Shown: positions 33,793 to 44,507 of the stretch, piece by piece
Numbering within the stretch: the first letter of the stretch is position 1
Layout of the letters: the number at the start of each line of letters is the position of its first letter
DNA from: Tilletia caries
Lineage: Eukaryota > Basidiomycota > Exobasidiomycetes > Tilletiales > Tilletiaceae
Direction of reading: 5' to 3'
Length of the DNA stretch: 64,000 nt
Assembly: GCA_032718865.1 (NCBI GenBank)
Contig: JALUTQ010000046.1
Coordinates: 1,736,001-1,800,000, forward strand
The notes under the pieces: model-generated
Told to the model about the DNA's origin: nothing
The model's database searches: none
Seen by the model: the letters and a program-made list of their open reading frames with translations, nothing else
Translations under genes and position numbers: made by a program

Positions 33793-35055
33793 ATGCCGCA
33801 ATCGAACACTTCAGTCGTTCCCAGTGATAGCGACAGCTCGCGTGAAGGCACTCCCGACAGCCAGCTCTCGGCTGCCAGTGTTGCGCGCCGCCAGCGCGTT
33901 GCAGAGGCTGAGATCTTGGACGGAGACGGCGAAACTTACCCGACACAAGCTTCAGTGGTCGAGAAGGTCTTCTCGGAGGCAGACTAGGCCGCCGGGCAAG
34001 AAGAAACCGGCACGGAGCGCAAGACGGGACGTCAAGAGGGGTCCTTGCAGTGGTCAGGCCCCGAGCTTCGAGCCCTCCTCATCTCTATGGAGGCTCATAC
34101 AGTCTTCGAGCCGTCCATGTCTGCCGATCAGCGCGCTCAGGCTTGGCTCGACACAGTTGCAGACGTCAAAAAATGGAATAAACAGAACCCTCGAAAGGGT
34201 GGTCGTTTCCCTACGCGCACGGTGGACGGTTGTGATAACAAGTGGAGGAAGAAGCTATATGGGCCCCATATAGCTTCTTCCTAATATGGGGCTATCCGAG
34301 CGGGAAAGAGTGCCTCGAAGATCGCTAGTGGCCCCACAGAGGACGACGACGCGCTCATGGCCACGTGCCAGACACTCAAGGATCAGTGGGACCAGCAGGT
34401 CCGGGACGAGACCGTCAAGCGGGAGGCCAAGAAGAAGGCCAAGAACCCGGACCTGGCGAAGGCCATCAACGCCCGCGACAAGGCCACCAACTCGCTCTCC
34501 TCCTCCAAGACTGCTCCTCCCGCCTCCACCACCGGCTCTTCTTCCTCGTCCTCGACCCCCCTGCCCGCCTCCACCACCGGCGCCTCTTCCTCCAAGACCC
34601 CCTTGCCCCCCTCCGACCCGTCTGCCCCCGACGCCGAGCAGGAGGGCACCGGCGGCGACGGCGGCGGTGAGCTCGGCGGCAGCGACAAGGGCAAGAGCAC
34701 CACTCGCCTCCGCACGCGCAGGAGCGACGCCTCCAGCGCCGAGCTCACCGCCGCCGTCGCCGTCATGTCTTCCCGGCAGCTGGCTGCTGCCGACAAGGCA
34801 CGCGAGCAGCAGCACGACGAGACGCTCCGCCTTGCCGACAAGGCGCGTGCGCTTCAGCGCCAGGAGCACCGGGAGCGTCTGGCGAGGGAGGACAGGCGGC
34901 TCGACCTCGAGGAGCGCGCGCTGAAGGGGAAGGAGAAGCAGGAGGACAGGGTCAGTAGTCTGGAGGACGAGGTCAAGCAGTTGGGTGCGGCCGTGACCGA
35001 GGCGGGAAACACAAGCAAGCAGGTCCTCGACTACTTGAAGGACAAGCTCCAGTGA
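33793..35055 (+). pseudogene. Harbinger partner protein (Myb/SANT-like), two nonsense breaks
   Basis: One frame of 421 codons interrupted by TAG at 33985-33987 and by TAA at 34282-34284, all segments in the same phase. The N-terminal part is Ser-rich. WSGPELRALLISMEAHTVFEPS ... RFPTRTVDGCDNKWRKKLYG is the Myb/SANT-like DNA-binding region found in Harbinger second proteins. Then come ASKIASGP, a Ser/Thr/Pro spacer and a long basic coiled coil (RALQRQEHRERLAREDRRLDL) to the end at 35055. The second stop lies in a 27 bp in-frame insertion (34264-34290) that creates a perfect palindrome. Either the gene is dead or a shortened protein starts at 34357. Confidence 0.75.
34246..34282. repeat. 37 bp near-perfect palindrome inside the Harbinger partner gene
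   Basis: Two 18-base arms (AGGAAGAAGCTATATGGG and its reverse complement) around a single C. Removing 34264-34290 restores KKLYGAIRAGKSASKIASG, the expected continuation. The insertion is the reverse complement of the sequence just before it plus a short duplication, the mark of a template-switch replication error. Confidence 0.85.
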
Positions 35056-35120
35056 TGCGATGTGATGTGTGGTAGCCTCAGGCAATGTCATCTAGGCATG
35101 TTGTTTGAAATTTGAAATTA

Positions 35121-36158
35121 CTACATAGGTACAAAATATTGGCGGAGAGTGGGAGTGGAGCACAAGAATGTCTGACTGGTTTGGTTCCCAGAGACGCACG
35201 AGAGCGCGTTGCGGAGCAGCGCGCAGACGCGGTAATGCTTTGCGAGGTTGCTGTGTAGGACCCGCTGATCCTTCTTGACGTTGAGGCGAGGGAAGAGTGT
35301 TGGGATCCCGCCGATCGCCCACTCGACGGCGATGCGGACGCGGGACATCTCGAGGTTGAAGCGGGTCTGGGCGGAGGTAAGGAAGAGGCCCTTGTGGGGC
35401 ACGACGAGGTGGCCGAGAGCAGCGTAGCCCTTGTCGCCGAAGAGTGGTAGATCACTTCCGTTGGGCGCCTTGGAATGTTGATTGAGCCATGAGTGTAGTT
35501 GACTATCGTGTAGGACGAATGAGTCGTTCCTTCTTGCTGAGGCCGGACCATAGACCCAAATCATACCATCAGGACCAATGACAATCTGATATTTGAGGCC
35601 ATGATGGCGCTTATGTCCACTGTAGTATTCTCTTTGATTCCTAGTGGGACGCGCGGTGGGCCTGACCGTCCCATCAACGAAGCCCCACACGTCCGAGAGC
35701 GGACAGCCTTGACGTCGGACACAGTCCGCGTACACGCGCAGTCGCTGTCGGGAGAGGATCCCGTCGTGTGCCCTGTTGATATCGAGCAGGTGTTTCCATT
35801 TGTTGTCTATTACGTCTGTCATTTCGGCACATAGTCGTGAGCATGCTGCCTCCGACCGCCCGAACGCCCTTGAGACAGTCGGCAGCCGAGCGCCGCCTAA
35901 GAAGGCGAGCAGCAGCAGTAGACCAGTCTGAGAGTCAATGGTGTCTCTCTCTGTAGTGACGATCACTCCGGGTAGTTGTAAAGACGAAAATATGTTGTGA
36001 AATTCTGATTGGGTGACGCGAAAAAAAAAACATTGGAAATCTTGAAACTCGAGCAAGTCGGACAACGAGGGGCGTGAGGGCGGCGACGAGAAGGAGGACC
36101 GAGACGGGTGCTTCACCGCATGGGCGGCAAGGAGGACAGTAAGAGGAAGTGTATCCAT
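35121..36158 (-). CDS. PIF/Harbinger DDE transposase
   Basis: Intact 345 aa ORF. The DDE_4/Harbinger nuclease triad is visible: FVDGTVRPTARPTRNQREYY (first Asp), SARRNDSFVLHDSQL (second Asp) and SRVRIAVEWAIGGI (Glu). An upstream helix-turn-helix-like region is LLLLLAFLGGARLPTVSRAF. LFGDKGYAALGHLVVP is the typical GDxGY motif. It is convergent with the broken partner gene, with 65 bp between their ends. The transposase itself looks functional, but the MITE inserted about 270 bp upstream of the ATG may have removed or altered its promoter. Confidence 0.88.
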   Translation of the reverse strand: MDTLPLTVLLAAHAVKHPSRSSFSSPPSRPSLSDLLEFQDFQCFFFRVTQSEFHNIFSSLQLPGVIVTTERDTIDSQTGLLLLLAFLGGARLPTVSRAFGRSEAACSRLCAEMTDVIDNKWKHLLDINRAHDGILSRQRLRVYADCVRRQGCPLSDVWGFVDGTVRPTARPTRNQREYYSGHKRHHGLKYQIVIGPDGMIWVYGPASARRNDSFVLHDSQLHSWLNQHSKAPNGSDLPLFGDKGYAALGHLVVPHKGLFLTSAQTRFNLEMSRVRIAVEWAIGGIPTLFPRLNVKKDQRVLHSNLAKHYRVCALLRNALSCVSGNQTSQTFLCSTPTLRQYFVPM

Positions 36159-36426
36159 TGCGTGAAAATAGACTAGATAGCGAAGGCAAGGTGCATATGA
36201 TCAGTGACTGGAGAGTGAGGACGATACGCGCTGCTGACGCGTAAACGAGAGACAGGGGAGGGGCGGGGCTGCTTACGGGTACCAGCGACAAGACGGACGC
36301 GTAGCTGTGGACAAGGGACAGCGTGCGAGGCGCAGCAGCGCACGCAACGAACGGACGAGCGGGTGCGGGCGAGGGGGCACACGGGGCACGCAGCACGGGG
36401 CACCGACAGGCAGCAAGGCAGAGGAG

Positions 36427-37043
36427 CAAGGCTCGGCAAGCTACTAGAGTTACCACTTTTCTGCGAAATAGTATAGTCAAGTATAGTGAGTGGTCACCTC
36501 GGCGGGAAATAGTATAGTCAAGTGAGATATAGCTACTATAAAAACTAATAGTTACTATTTCAGCCATGCGAAATTTTCGTTGGCTTTTTCGCTGAAATAG
36601 CCACTATAGTCACTTCCAGTAGCTACCTGTGACTAGTTCAGCACAAAGTGAGATCGACATAGTCACTATATGTGGCTATAAGTGACTGGAACTACTATAT
36701 AGTAACTATCCAGCAGCTGTCTCAGCCAGCCCCTGTCCAACACAAAAAAAAGTTACATTTGGTTGAAATAGTCACTATATGTGGCTATGAGTAACTCAGA
36801 TAGCGACTATATGTGACTTGGAGTAGCTGGAGCTACTACATAGTGACTATCTAGTGGCTATATCAGCCAAATGGGATTTTTCATAACTATTTCAACTATT
36901 AGTTACTCCGCGCCGATCTGAAAAAGTTATAGCTACTATTTTTTCTAGACGGCTTCGCCGCCCAAAGTATAGTCAAGTTATCACTATAAGTTATAACTAT
37001 ATAGTTATCATAGTTGCATAGTGAAGATAGTTGCCGAGCCTTG
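36427..37043. mobile_element. CAAGGCTCGG MITE with TAGTCACTATA motifs
   Basis: 617 bp, ends CAAGGCTCGGCAAGCTACTAG / (reverse) CAAGGCTCGGCAACTATCT, perfect duplication CAGAGGAG (36419-36426 and 37044-37051). The interior is made of TAGTCACTATA, AGTAGCTA and similar units. It is inserted into Harbinger element 1. Confidence 0.9.
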
Positions 37044-37391
37044 CAGAGGAGCACGGCAACGGCGCAGCAGGGCGCGAAGGAACAACGGCCAAGTGTGTTT
37101 ACTGTATCAGAAAGGCAATGGAAAAATGTCAGCCATTGTTTGGAATGCAGGGAAACGAGACACTCACGACTGGGACCTGGTGAGGGGTGGTCATGGTCCG
37201 CATCTGGCCCGCAGAAAGTTTGCTTGTTACTTCCGGATGATCGGCGTGATCATCCAGGTGATCACACAATCTAGCCTGAGTTTAAAGTTCATGTGCTGCG
37301 AAAGGAAAAATTGGAGGCGGCATGACTAAATTGATTACGGCATAATGAGCTTTTGACGGCACTCATGCCGTGGGGGCGAAAGACCCCTATT

Positions 37392-38206
37392 GTTCTTGAT
37401 CTCACTTAACAAGTTCCCCCATAATTTTGGCCAGCTTCTCAGTGTGTGTACATGTTCTTCCTGTTCAAATTTGAGGAGCATTGATGGTCCTGGTGGCCTT
37501 CCGGCTTCCACACAGCCCTGAACAAAGTAGAAAATGCAGCGCGCAGGCTGCAGAAATGAGGTTTGGACTTTGACTAATGGCTAAAGTCTGGGGTCAGCAA
37601 CTCCCGGGTCAGTGAGTGAAATAGGCGTCAGTGGACAGTGAGTGAAATGTCCACGATAACTCGATGTCTCGACACAAAACAATGCTACCACTCTACCAGC
37701 TACACGGCTCTAGGAAGACTGGTTTTGCGCGCTGTGGCCTGTGGGCAAGCGAGCGTCCTGGCCAAGTTTGAGGCCGCTCCAAGCTCTGTGTAAAGAGCCA
37801 TGGTCCTGCAAAGTTGAGAGTGTCAAAAATCAAGACTGAAAAAGTTGTACATTCACTTTGGATACCAACCACACAACACTGGCAGGAAAAATTTGCCGTG
37901 CAGCCCTACTGCTCTAGCCCCTAACGGCCTGACCAATTACCAAACTGAAAGGAGGGCTTAATCCGCGCTCTCTCCAAAGTCCAAATTGGAGATGGTGATT
38001 CTAATAATTATTTGACGAGCAGCAGCAAGGGGCAGGGGTGAGGGTCGCGGGAGAATGTGGAGGAGGCGCCGAAAAGTGATTTCATCGGAAAATATGTCAT
38101 TCAAGCTCAGCAGCCAAGACATGTCGAGCGCCGATCAGATGTTTTTACTCCGAAATTGTTTCACTCAGTGACCCTTTTTAAACACCTCATTTGGCAAACC
38201 AATTGG
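37392..38206. other. Gene-free spacer between Harbinger 1 and the next MITE
   Basis: No ORF with coding features and no recognisable terminal repeats. It contains CAGTGAGTGAAAT twice near 37612 and 37640. Confidence 0.4.
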
Positions 38207-38214
38207 AACCACCC

Positions 38215-38955
38215 CAAGGCTCGGCAACTTACCAACTTACCTAACTGCAACTGCGGGTAAGTTAACTTAATCTAGTTAAACTGTGACTAAACTGCGGGCG
38301 GCGGAGCCTCCGGAAAAATTAAGTCAACTTAAACTATATGGGCCCGGACACGGTAACTTATAGTCACTAAAAGTTGCCGTTCGCAAGCCGACGATTTTAC
38401 CCAACTTACAGTTACTCACAGCTACTTACAGTGCAAACTTATAGCTACTTATACTCACTTACAGTTACTTAAAGTTACTCACAGTGCGCACAGTAACTAA
38501 TCACAACTATAGTAGTCAACTATTAATAACTGTATCCGGTAACTAACATTAACTGGAACAATTAACTATTAGCAACTGTGCCCACAGTTACTAATAATAA
38601 CTGTAACAAGTAACTCAAAATAACTAAAAAGCATGAGTCTTTGGAGGTAGTCAAGAGAGGAAACATGTACGAGCGGGCTCGGAGGCGGCAAAGTACGTGC
38701 CTAAAGGCAAACTGGAATAGTACCAGACATCTTGAGGTAGATACCGCGTGAATTGAGTGACTGAGACGAGATTAAGATAATATAAATAACTGTAAGTAAC
38801 GTATGGTGACAGCCCAAAATTAAGTTGACTGTAATGATAGTAAGTGGCTAAACTGTGACTAAACTAAACTGCGGGCGCCGGCGCCGGGTTCCAACTGCAA
38901 CTAAACTTAACTGCGGACCAAAATTGGACAACTTATAATAACTGGCCGAGCCTTG
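38215..38955. mobile_element. CAAGGCTCGG MITE with AACTTAA/AGTTACTTA motifs, copy A
   Basis: 741 bp, ends CAAGGCTCGGCAACTTACC / (reverse) CAAGGCTCGGCCAGTTATT, duplication AACCACCC / AACCTCCC (7 of 8). The interior is dense in AGTTACTTA, AACTGTGACTAAACTG and GCGGGCGGCGGAG units, plus a non-repetitive core at 38640-38760. A near-identical, inverted copy starts at 63638. Confidence 0.85.
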
Positions 38956-39091
38956 AACCTCCCTACCCCTCGACGAAGCAGTCAAATCACAAACCGAAAG
39001 CTGGGGAGTATGCGTCGCTATAGCCTGCACAGATCCTTGCAAATTGTCCAGTATGATTGTGTTGTGTTGTGTTCATGTTATTCGAAGCAGC

Positions 39092-39339
39092 GCTCACTGC
39101 TCGGCAAGAAAAGTCATATTTAGGAGTCATGCTTATGACATGATAGAATCTGATCATATTTATTCACATGACATGACAAGATTTTGGCCGAAAAAAATGG
39201 CGGTCACATTTATATGACATATGACTTGACATGACCGAATATGACCGAACATGACCAAATATGACCAACCTAATCTCACTCATATTTGATATGACCATAT
39301 ATGATCTTATATGATATCATATATGATCTGATAAATATG
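39092..39339. mobile_element. Remnant of an ATATGACC-type MITE
   Basis: Begins near CAGCGCTCACTGCTCGGC and is filled with ATGACATGAC, CATATTTAT and ATATGACC units. It was later split by the MITE at 39340; its far side (TAAATATGACCAGCACT) continues at 40753. No matching flanking duplication was found. Confidence 0.5.
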
Positions 39340-40752
39340 CAGTGATGCATATTATACTACAGTATGTCACTTTTGAAGCAGAATGTACTATAGTATATAG
39401 TATGTTTTTTTTTGAATTGAGCCACATACTATCCATAGTATGCAAATAGTATATATTATCTCCTGATAGTATACTATAGTATGCGGCGTAAATTGTATGC
39501 CACTTGAAGTCTACTATATTCATACTATAGTATACAATGACAATTCCTGGCCGAATTATGCCTTAATATGACACTAAAAGTGTATTATAGGATAGAGCTA
39601 GTATGTTTTTATGACATATATAATGCACTAGAAGTATACTATAGCCCACAAATAGTATACTTTAGTATACAACAAGCTATTTGCAATCATCCTAGAAACA
39701 TCATATTGTGGATGTTTTTAACATACTATTTTCATACTACTCTGAAAGTGTGTTATAGTATAAAAAGAGGATACATCCAGTATACTTTTTGAGTACTATA
39801 GTACACTTGTATGCTACAGTAGGATAGTTTTAGTATGATATTCCGCAAGTGAGGCGAAACATACTATAGTCATATTATATTACCGCCGTCAAAACCAAAT
39901 AGTATATAGTGTGACCCAAGGCCCGGCGACTGTATAACTGTGCCCACTGTAACTGTAGGTAAGTTGACTTAATAAGTCATAACTGTAACTGTACTGTACG
40001 CGGCGGAGCCGGAAAAAAATTAAGTTGACTGTAACTGTAGGGCCCGGGTACAGTCAACTTAACAGTTGATTAAGTTGGAATTTTTTCGGGCCCCAAACTG
40101 TTCAAACTTACTATGACTATACATCACTGTTTAAGTTGAACAAAAACTACTGGCAGCCACTTTCAGTTTGAGAAAGCACTTACAGCCACTGACAGCCGCG
40201 TACAGTTACTTACAGTTACTTCACACAATCACACCTACTTAAGTCAAATCTCATTTCCTTGGCGAAAACATTTACCCGGAAATCGAGTTACAGTTGCAGT
40301 CACTTTCGAGGACTGTTAGGTGACAATTTTGAAGGGCAACACTGTGACTTAAAACACTTTTTAAGTTCCGTTATGTGACTTAAAAAGTTTTTAAGTTACA
40401 GTTACTTTGAGACTTTGTCTACAGTAACTGTTAGTTACTGCTACAGTGACTTAAGCAGTGACTTAAACTGAGGTTGGAGGTCCGTGCGCGGCGAAAAAAA
40501 TACAGTAACTGTAGTAACTTAAAGTAACTTAATTGTAACTGTAACTGTACTGTAGGCGCTGGCGGTAAGTTATAACTGTAACTGTACTGTACTGTATACC
40601 CAAAATGGACAACTGTAAGTAACTGTCCGAGCCTTGGTGTGACCATCGAAAAAATGCCGGCAAGTCGCGGCATACTATAGTATATTGCCTAAATAGTATA
40701 TACTATATAGTATACTATCGTACGATACTATCGATAGTATGTTGCACCACTG
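39340..40752. mobile_element. hAT-type MITE with TATAGTATAC motifs, copy 2 (inverted, interrupted)
   Basis: Same family as 29971-30654 in the opposite orientation, with nearly identical interior. Perfect duplication TAAATATG (39332-39339 and 40753-40760). About 685 bp without the nested element at 39917-40636. Inserted in the ATATGACC-type remnant. Confidence 0.9.
39917..40636. mobile_element. CAAGGCYCGG MITE with AGTAACTGTA motifs, nested
   Basis: 720 bp, ends CAAGGCCCGGCGACTGTAT / (reverse) CAAGGCTCGGACAGTTACT, perfect duplication GTGTGACC (39909-39916 and 40637-40644). The interior has TAACTGTAACTGTACTG and AGTTACTTACAG units. It sits inside the TATAGTATAC MITE, giving three nested layers here. 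Confidence 0.9.
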
Positions 40753-40817
40753 TAAATATGACCAGCACTATCATTTTGTTATTTGGCCGCGCAGGTAATT
40801 TGTCAAAATGAGATATG

Positions 40818-41040
40818 AAGTTGGAAACAATATTCAATTGGTCATTATACACCACCATGCTCAAACCCACTATTCACTAAGTGAAGGCGCAACAGAAAAT
40901 AGAAATTCACCATTGATGCCCACACTATTATGAACACAGAACATTGAAGGAGACTAATAAGATATGTGTGAAGTAGTAATCTTGTGATAATTGTAGGATA
41001 TGGAAGAGTGGCTGCGAGTGATCAGCATACTCGACCATAA
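40818..41040. repeat. Dispersed repeat of about 220 bp, copy 1
   Basis: Very similar to 53461-53668: shared AAGTTGGAAACAA, GGTCATTATACACCACCATG, CCCACTATTCACTAAGTGAA and GGATATGGAAGAGTGGCTGC in the same order, with small indels. It abuts the 3' end of the broken gene at 41043. Nature unknown. Confidence 0.8.
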
Positions 41041-41042
41041 CT

Positions 41043-43003
41043 TTACAGTTCTGGCTCGACCCCCTGTACTTCTTGGCCGGTAGCCCGGTATTGTCTGAGA
41101 CCGCACATTGCACAACATAAGGTTTTGGTTCTGGCAGCACCCTCTAGGACTCCAAGACGAGTGTAAAGCTGATCTTCTTCGTCGTTGGGGAGAAAAGGAA
41201 ACCATCTCCCAGAGGGTGGAGGCGGGGAGCTCGTGCACGAGGTGCCAGCCAATTTTCCAGTACGCCCGCTCTTCCGTGTCGAGCAGGGTAACGTCGGGAA
41301 CGGTGTTGTATTTGAGCGCCGCCTGCTCGCCGATGGTGCGGAGGAGGTCGTGATCACCATCCCGATTCGACATGCGGCCAGGCTGTGCGGGCAACGTGAG
41401 GAGGTAAAAAATCAAAGTCATCAGCATCACAGCGTAGAGAGTCCAAGCTATATCAAATTCATTGCGTCGACATACGTCACGCTCATCAGTCATCACCACC
41501 CTTCATCGTGAAAGCGCGCTCCACGCGTGGAAGGTATGAGCCGCCGCCGAGTGAGGGCTGGGCCCACACATGTCGTTTCGTGTTGCCCTCATGGGGCGAG
41601 AGCAGTGCTCACCACAAAATGTCATAAATATGAACTCATATTTATGACATGACCATTTATGATCATGTTACTCATGGATATATGACCTGGTTTTGGCGGC
41701 GAAATTTGGCACTCATAAATATATGAGTTATGAGTTGAGATTGCCAAATATGACCAAATATGACCATTTATGACCACGACTTCGGCGGTGGAATTCAACT
41801 CATATTTTTAAGATCATTTAGGATAATATATGATCAGATATGCTCATATTTGAATATGACCATACTCTCGGCGATCATATAAACTCATGTATTAAAGATC
41901 ATATAGGATATGACCATCTGGAATCACGTGACTTAAACACGTGGCCCTTTATCTTATCTTATCTAATCTTGATCGCGTCGCCGGTCGCTCAACGCGTCAA
42001 ACTTTATTTTCCCGTGGCATGGGTCATAAATAAATGGTGATATGATCATTTATGATCTTTAATGATCTTATATGATTCGTCAAAAACGTGGTTGGATTTT
42101 TTTTTTTTGAAAATTTAGGTCATATATGAGTTTTCGATTTGGGCAGGCACTCATGTGATAAATCATATATGAGTTTGGGTCCATTTATGATCATATATGA
42201 GTCATGGTGAGCACTGGGCGAGAGCAGTATGATGTTGAGCGCCTGCGAGAGAGGGGGAAACAAGAAAAGGCAGTCACACCACTTGTCAGACTGAAGCTCG
42301 GCAAATTTCCACGCATGGTAACAATAAACAACACAACACAGCAGTCTGTTACCTACGCGATTCACCGCATCGAATAGATGCTGGTGAGCCGCAGCATTCA
42401 CGGGCGGGAGACAGCAACCGATAGTCCACGTACGAGGTTGTTGTGCATTAGTAAATCTACACGGAAGGCAAGGTCGCGGGTAAGTATACGCCATCAGATA
42501 CGAGCGGAAGGGTGCACTCACACATTACACGTATACTCTCGACCCTCCTCCGCCGCACGCTTGCGGCGCATGCTGGGATCGTTGGCGGTCGTCTCGATCA
42601 CGATCGTCGTCGGCCGCGTTGCCACCGACGCCCACTGCACGGGGAAGGCGTTGCCGGTCTTGTCGTTCACGAACGCAAACGCCGATCGGCCTTTTGCGGC
42701 GTAAGAGAACCGCATCTCCTCGACCTCGCCGTTTCTATGGCACCCGGGGCAGACACAAGCATGGAAGGGAATGTGTACATTCAGAAGCTGTGAGATTGAA
42801 TGAGAATCAACAGCGACTCACTCTTCCGTGCGGACAAATCGTCCACGGGCGTTGACCGCATACTGGTCCATACGGCCGAGCGCGGTCGTTAAGCCAACGT
42901 AGTCATGAGCTGCCGCAACCCTGGCGTGGAACTCCGACAGCTTCAGCACCCGCAGGTGGGCCAACACGAAACTGAGTTGGGAGGCAGTGCTGCATAGCAA
43001 CAT
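41043..43003 (-). pseudogene. Unrecognised multi-exon gene broken by a MITE and a frameshift
   Basis: In-phase exons: 43003-42822 (from MLLCSTASQLSFVLAHLRVL), 42734-42522 (NGEVEEMRFSYAAKGRSAFA ... VQWASVATRPTTIVIETT), 42456-42357 (TNAQQPRTWTIGCCLPP) and one from 42242 that reads ALNIILLSP, is split by the MITE at 41603-42216, and resumes HEGNTKRHVWAQPSLGGG. A last coding block, about 41390-41043, reads MSNRDGDHDLLRTIGEQ, WKIGWHLVHELPASTLWEMV, then one base out of frame LPNDEEDQLYTRLGVLEGAA. One extra T in a T run near 41199 explains the shift. The join between the last two blocks and the 5' end are uncertain. No domain was recognised; it could be a host gene or the gene of an unknown element. 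Confidence 0.45.
41603..42216. mobile_element. CAGTGCTCACC MITE with ATATGACC/TATGATCAT motifs
   Basis: 614 bp, ends CAGTGCTCACCACAAAATG / (reverse) CAGTGCTCACCATGACTCA, perfect duplication GGCGAGAG (41595-41602 and 42217-42224). Arms are full of CATATTTATGA and ATATGACC units. The core, about 41925-42030, is different: it has two CACGTG boxes 7 bp apart followed by a pyrimidine-rich ATCTTATCTAATC stretch, very like the start of the family 1 LTR. It lies in an exon of the broken gene. Confidence 0.88.
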
Positions 43004-44088
43004 CTTTGCAGTGTCAGTTCACACCTTCCACTTGGCGGGTGTGGGGAACCTGGGAGGAAGTACTCACACGATTGCATCGGTGTTCGGAACAGGGTTTCAA
43101 GCAGCCTCCACTTCTTCGTCGCTTTCACTGTCGCCCCTAAACAGAGGGCTGTCGGGGGGACCGGGGAACCATAAACGTCATAGCGACAGTTTTGAAGCTT
43201 GTGAGGAGAAGAGACAGGCAGGGGGGAATTAAACAGCGGGAAGGGGAGGGTTTTCTCCGCGCTCTTGTATCTCTACTGGCTACCCCCACGATTGACCTGC
43301 TTCACCACTCATCACGCATAAGTCATCTGCTGAGTCTGCTGTACGCTCATTGTCCATTCTTGATGTAAGGTTTCCCAACTACAAGAGAGCAATCGACCTA
43401 GTAGATTCGGTGTTGGACAGTCCACGTGTAGTACCGCTCGTTGTATGGAGACAGAAGTGACACGCTGCTAGAACTTTGGCCTATTTCTACTGGGTTGATC
43501 ACTGATCTAGATGTTAGTAGTCCTACAGGAGGTGTGGTGTATAAAAGTAATAAAGTGTATGAGACTAATTGTTGAAACTTGATGAGACTCAGACTTCACA
43601 CGTTTGACTTAACTCTGCAATGTTATGTGATTGCCAAGTTAGGTGTCAAGGTGTGTGAAAGTATAGAGCTGGGGGGCAGAAAGGGAGGAAAGGGCGAGAG
43701 GGGCGCTCCTTTTATACCTTTCAGGCTTCCCTGGTGCGCAGCAATGCGCAGTAATGCGCAGCAGTGCGCAGCACACTGTGTGGTGCCACTGCGCCAGTCA
43801 CTCTGTCGACACAACCTTATCTAAGTACAGACACAGTCAAAAAGGAGTGACCTAGGAACGGGGGTAGTCAGTGCTCGATAGTAAAAAGGGGGAATAGGCA
43901 GAGCGAGTGTCGATAGAGGAAAAAGGGGGAGGGCCGAAGGGGGAGAGAGAGAGAGACAGAGTGGGCAGAAAGAGAGTGAGAGAGGATGAAGCGGTGAATG
44001 GTGATTGCGCCCTACAGCTACCGTGCGGGTGGTGCGCGGGGGAGAGAGGCAGAGATAGGGGCAAGTTAGTGAAAGAAGATGAAACGGT
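43004..44088. other. Gene-free spacer
   Basis: Holds the probable 5' part of the broken gene (a frame around 43005-43130 with GDSESDEEVEAA-like reading) and then non-coding DNA. It includes four tandem GCGCAGYARTGC-like units near 43733-43775 and a purine-rich tract at 43900-44060. No supported ORF. Confidence 0.35.
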
Positions 44089-44096
44089 GATTGCGG

Positions 44097-44370
44097 CAGT
44101 GCTTTGCAGGATAATATGACCCGTAAGAGTCATATCGGTCATATGACCATTTTGAGAGTCATAAAGTCATAAGTCATATTTGCAAATTATGAGTGGCCCC
44201 GGAGGTCATATCATATGACCAGGCTTTGGAAATTTTGGTCATATATGACATTATGACCCAAAATATGACCTTAATTTAGTCACATTTGATATGGTCATGT
44301 TAGACGTCATATTAAGAGTCCTTTTTGTATTAAGACTCTTAAATATGACCTAAATATGACCCGAGCCTTA
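44097..44370. mobile_element. ATATGACC MITE fragment, left end
   Basis: Begins CAGTGCTTTGCAGG after GATTGCGG (44089-44096) and consists of CATATGACC and AGTCATAT units. The expected right end and second GATTGCGG are missing; the repeat texture stops near CCGAGCCTTAATTCC just upstream of the kinase gene. Confidence 0.6.
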
Positions 44371-44507
44371 ATTCCGGGTCAGGCTCTGCCGCTGCGTGCC
44401 GACGATTTCAGTATAAAATTAAGCATTTTGACGTCTTCCGTGTCTCCCGAATCCCCCTGTCCCTCCTCCCGATCCCAGAAAACGCTCCGAAGCTCGAGAT
44501 CTCCAAG

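Larger units (their letters stand above)
33473..37388. mobile_element. PIF/Harbinger-like element 1
   Basis: Ends AGGGGTCTTTCGCCACATG / AGGGGTCTTTCGCCCCCAC (right end reversed) with the 3 bp duplication ATT (33470-33472 and 37389-37391). It carries the two-gene set of Harbinger elements in convergent order: a Myb/coiled-coil partner gene on plus and a DDE transposase on minus. A 617 bp MITE is inserted upstream of the transposase (36427-37043). The sequence from 36160 to 37388 outside the MITE is GC-rich and otherwise featureless. Confidence 0.82.

Noticed and set aside
34255..35091. 278-codon minus-strand frame over the Harbinger partner gene
   Set aside because: Gly/Leu/Arg-rich mirror of the Ser/Pro/Ala-coding plus strand, without motifs.
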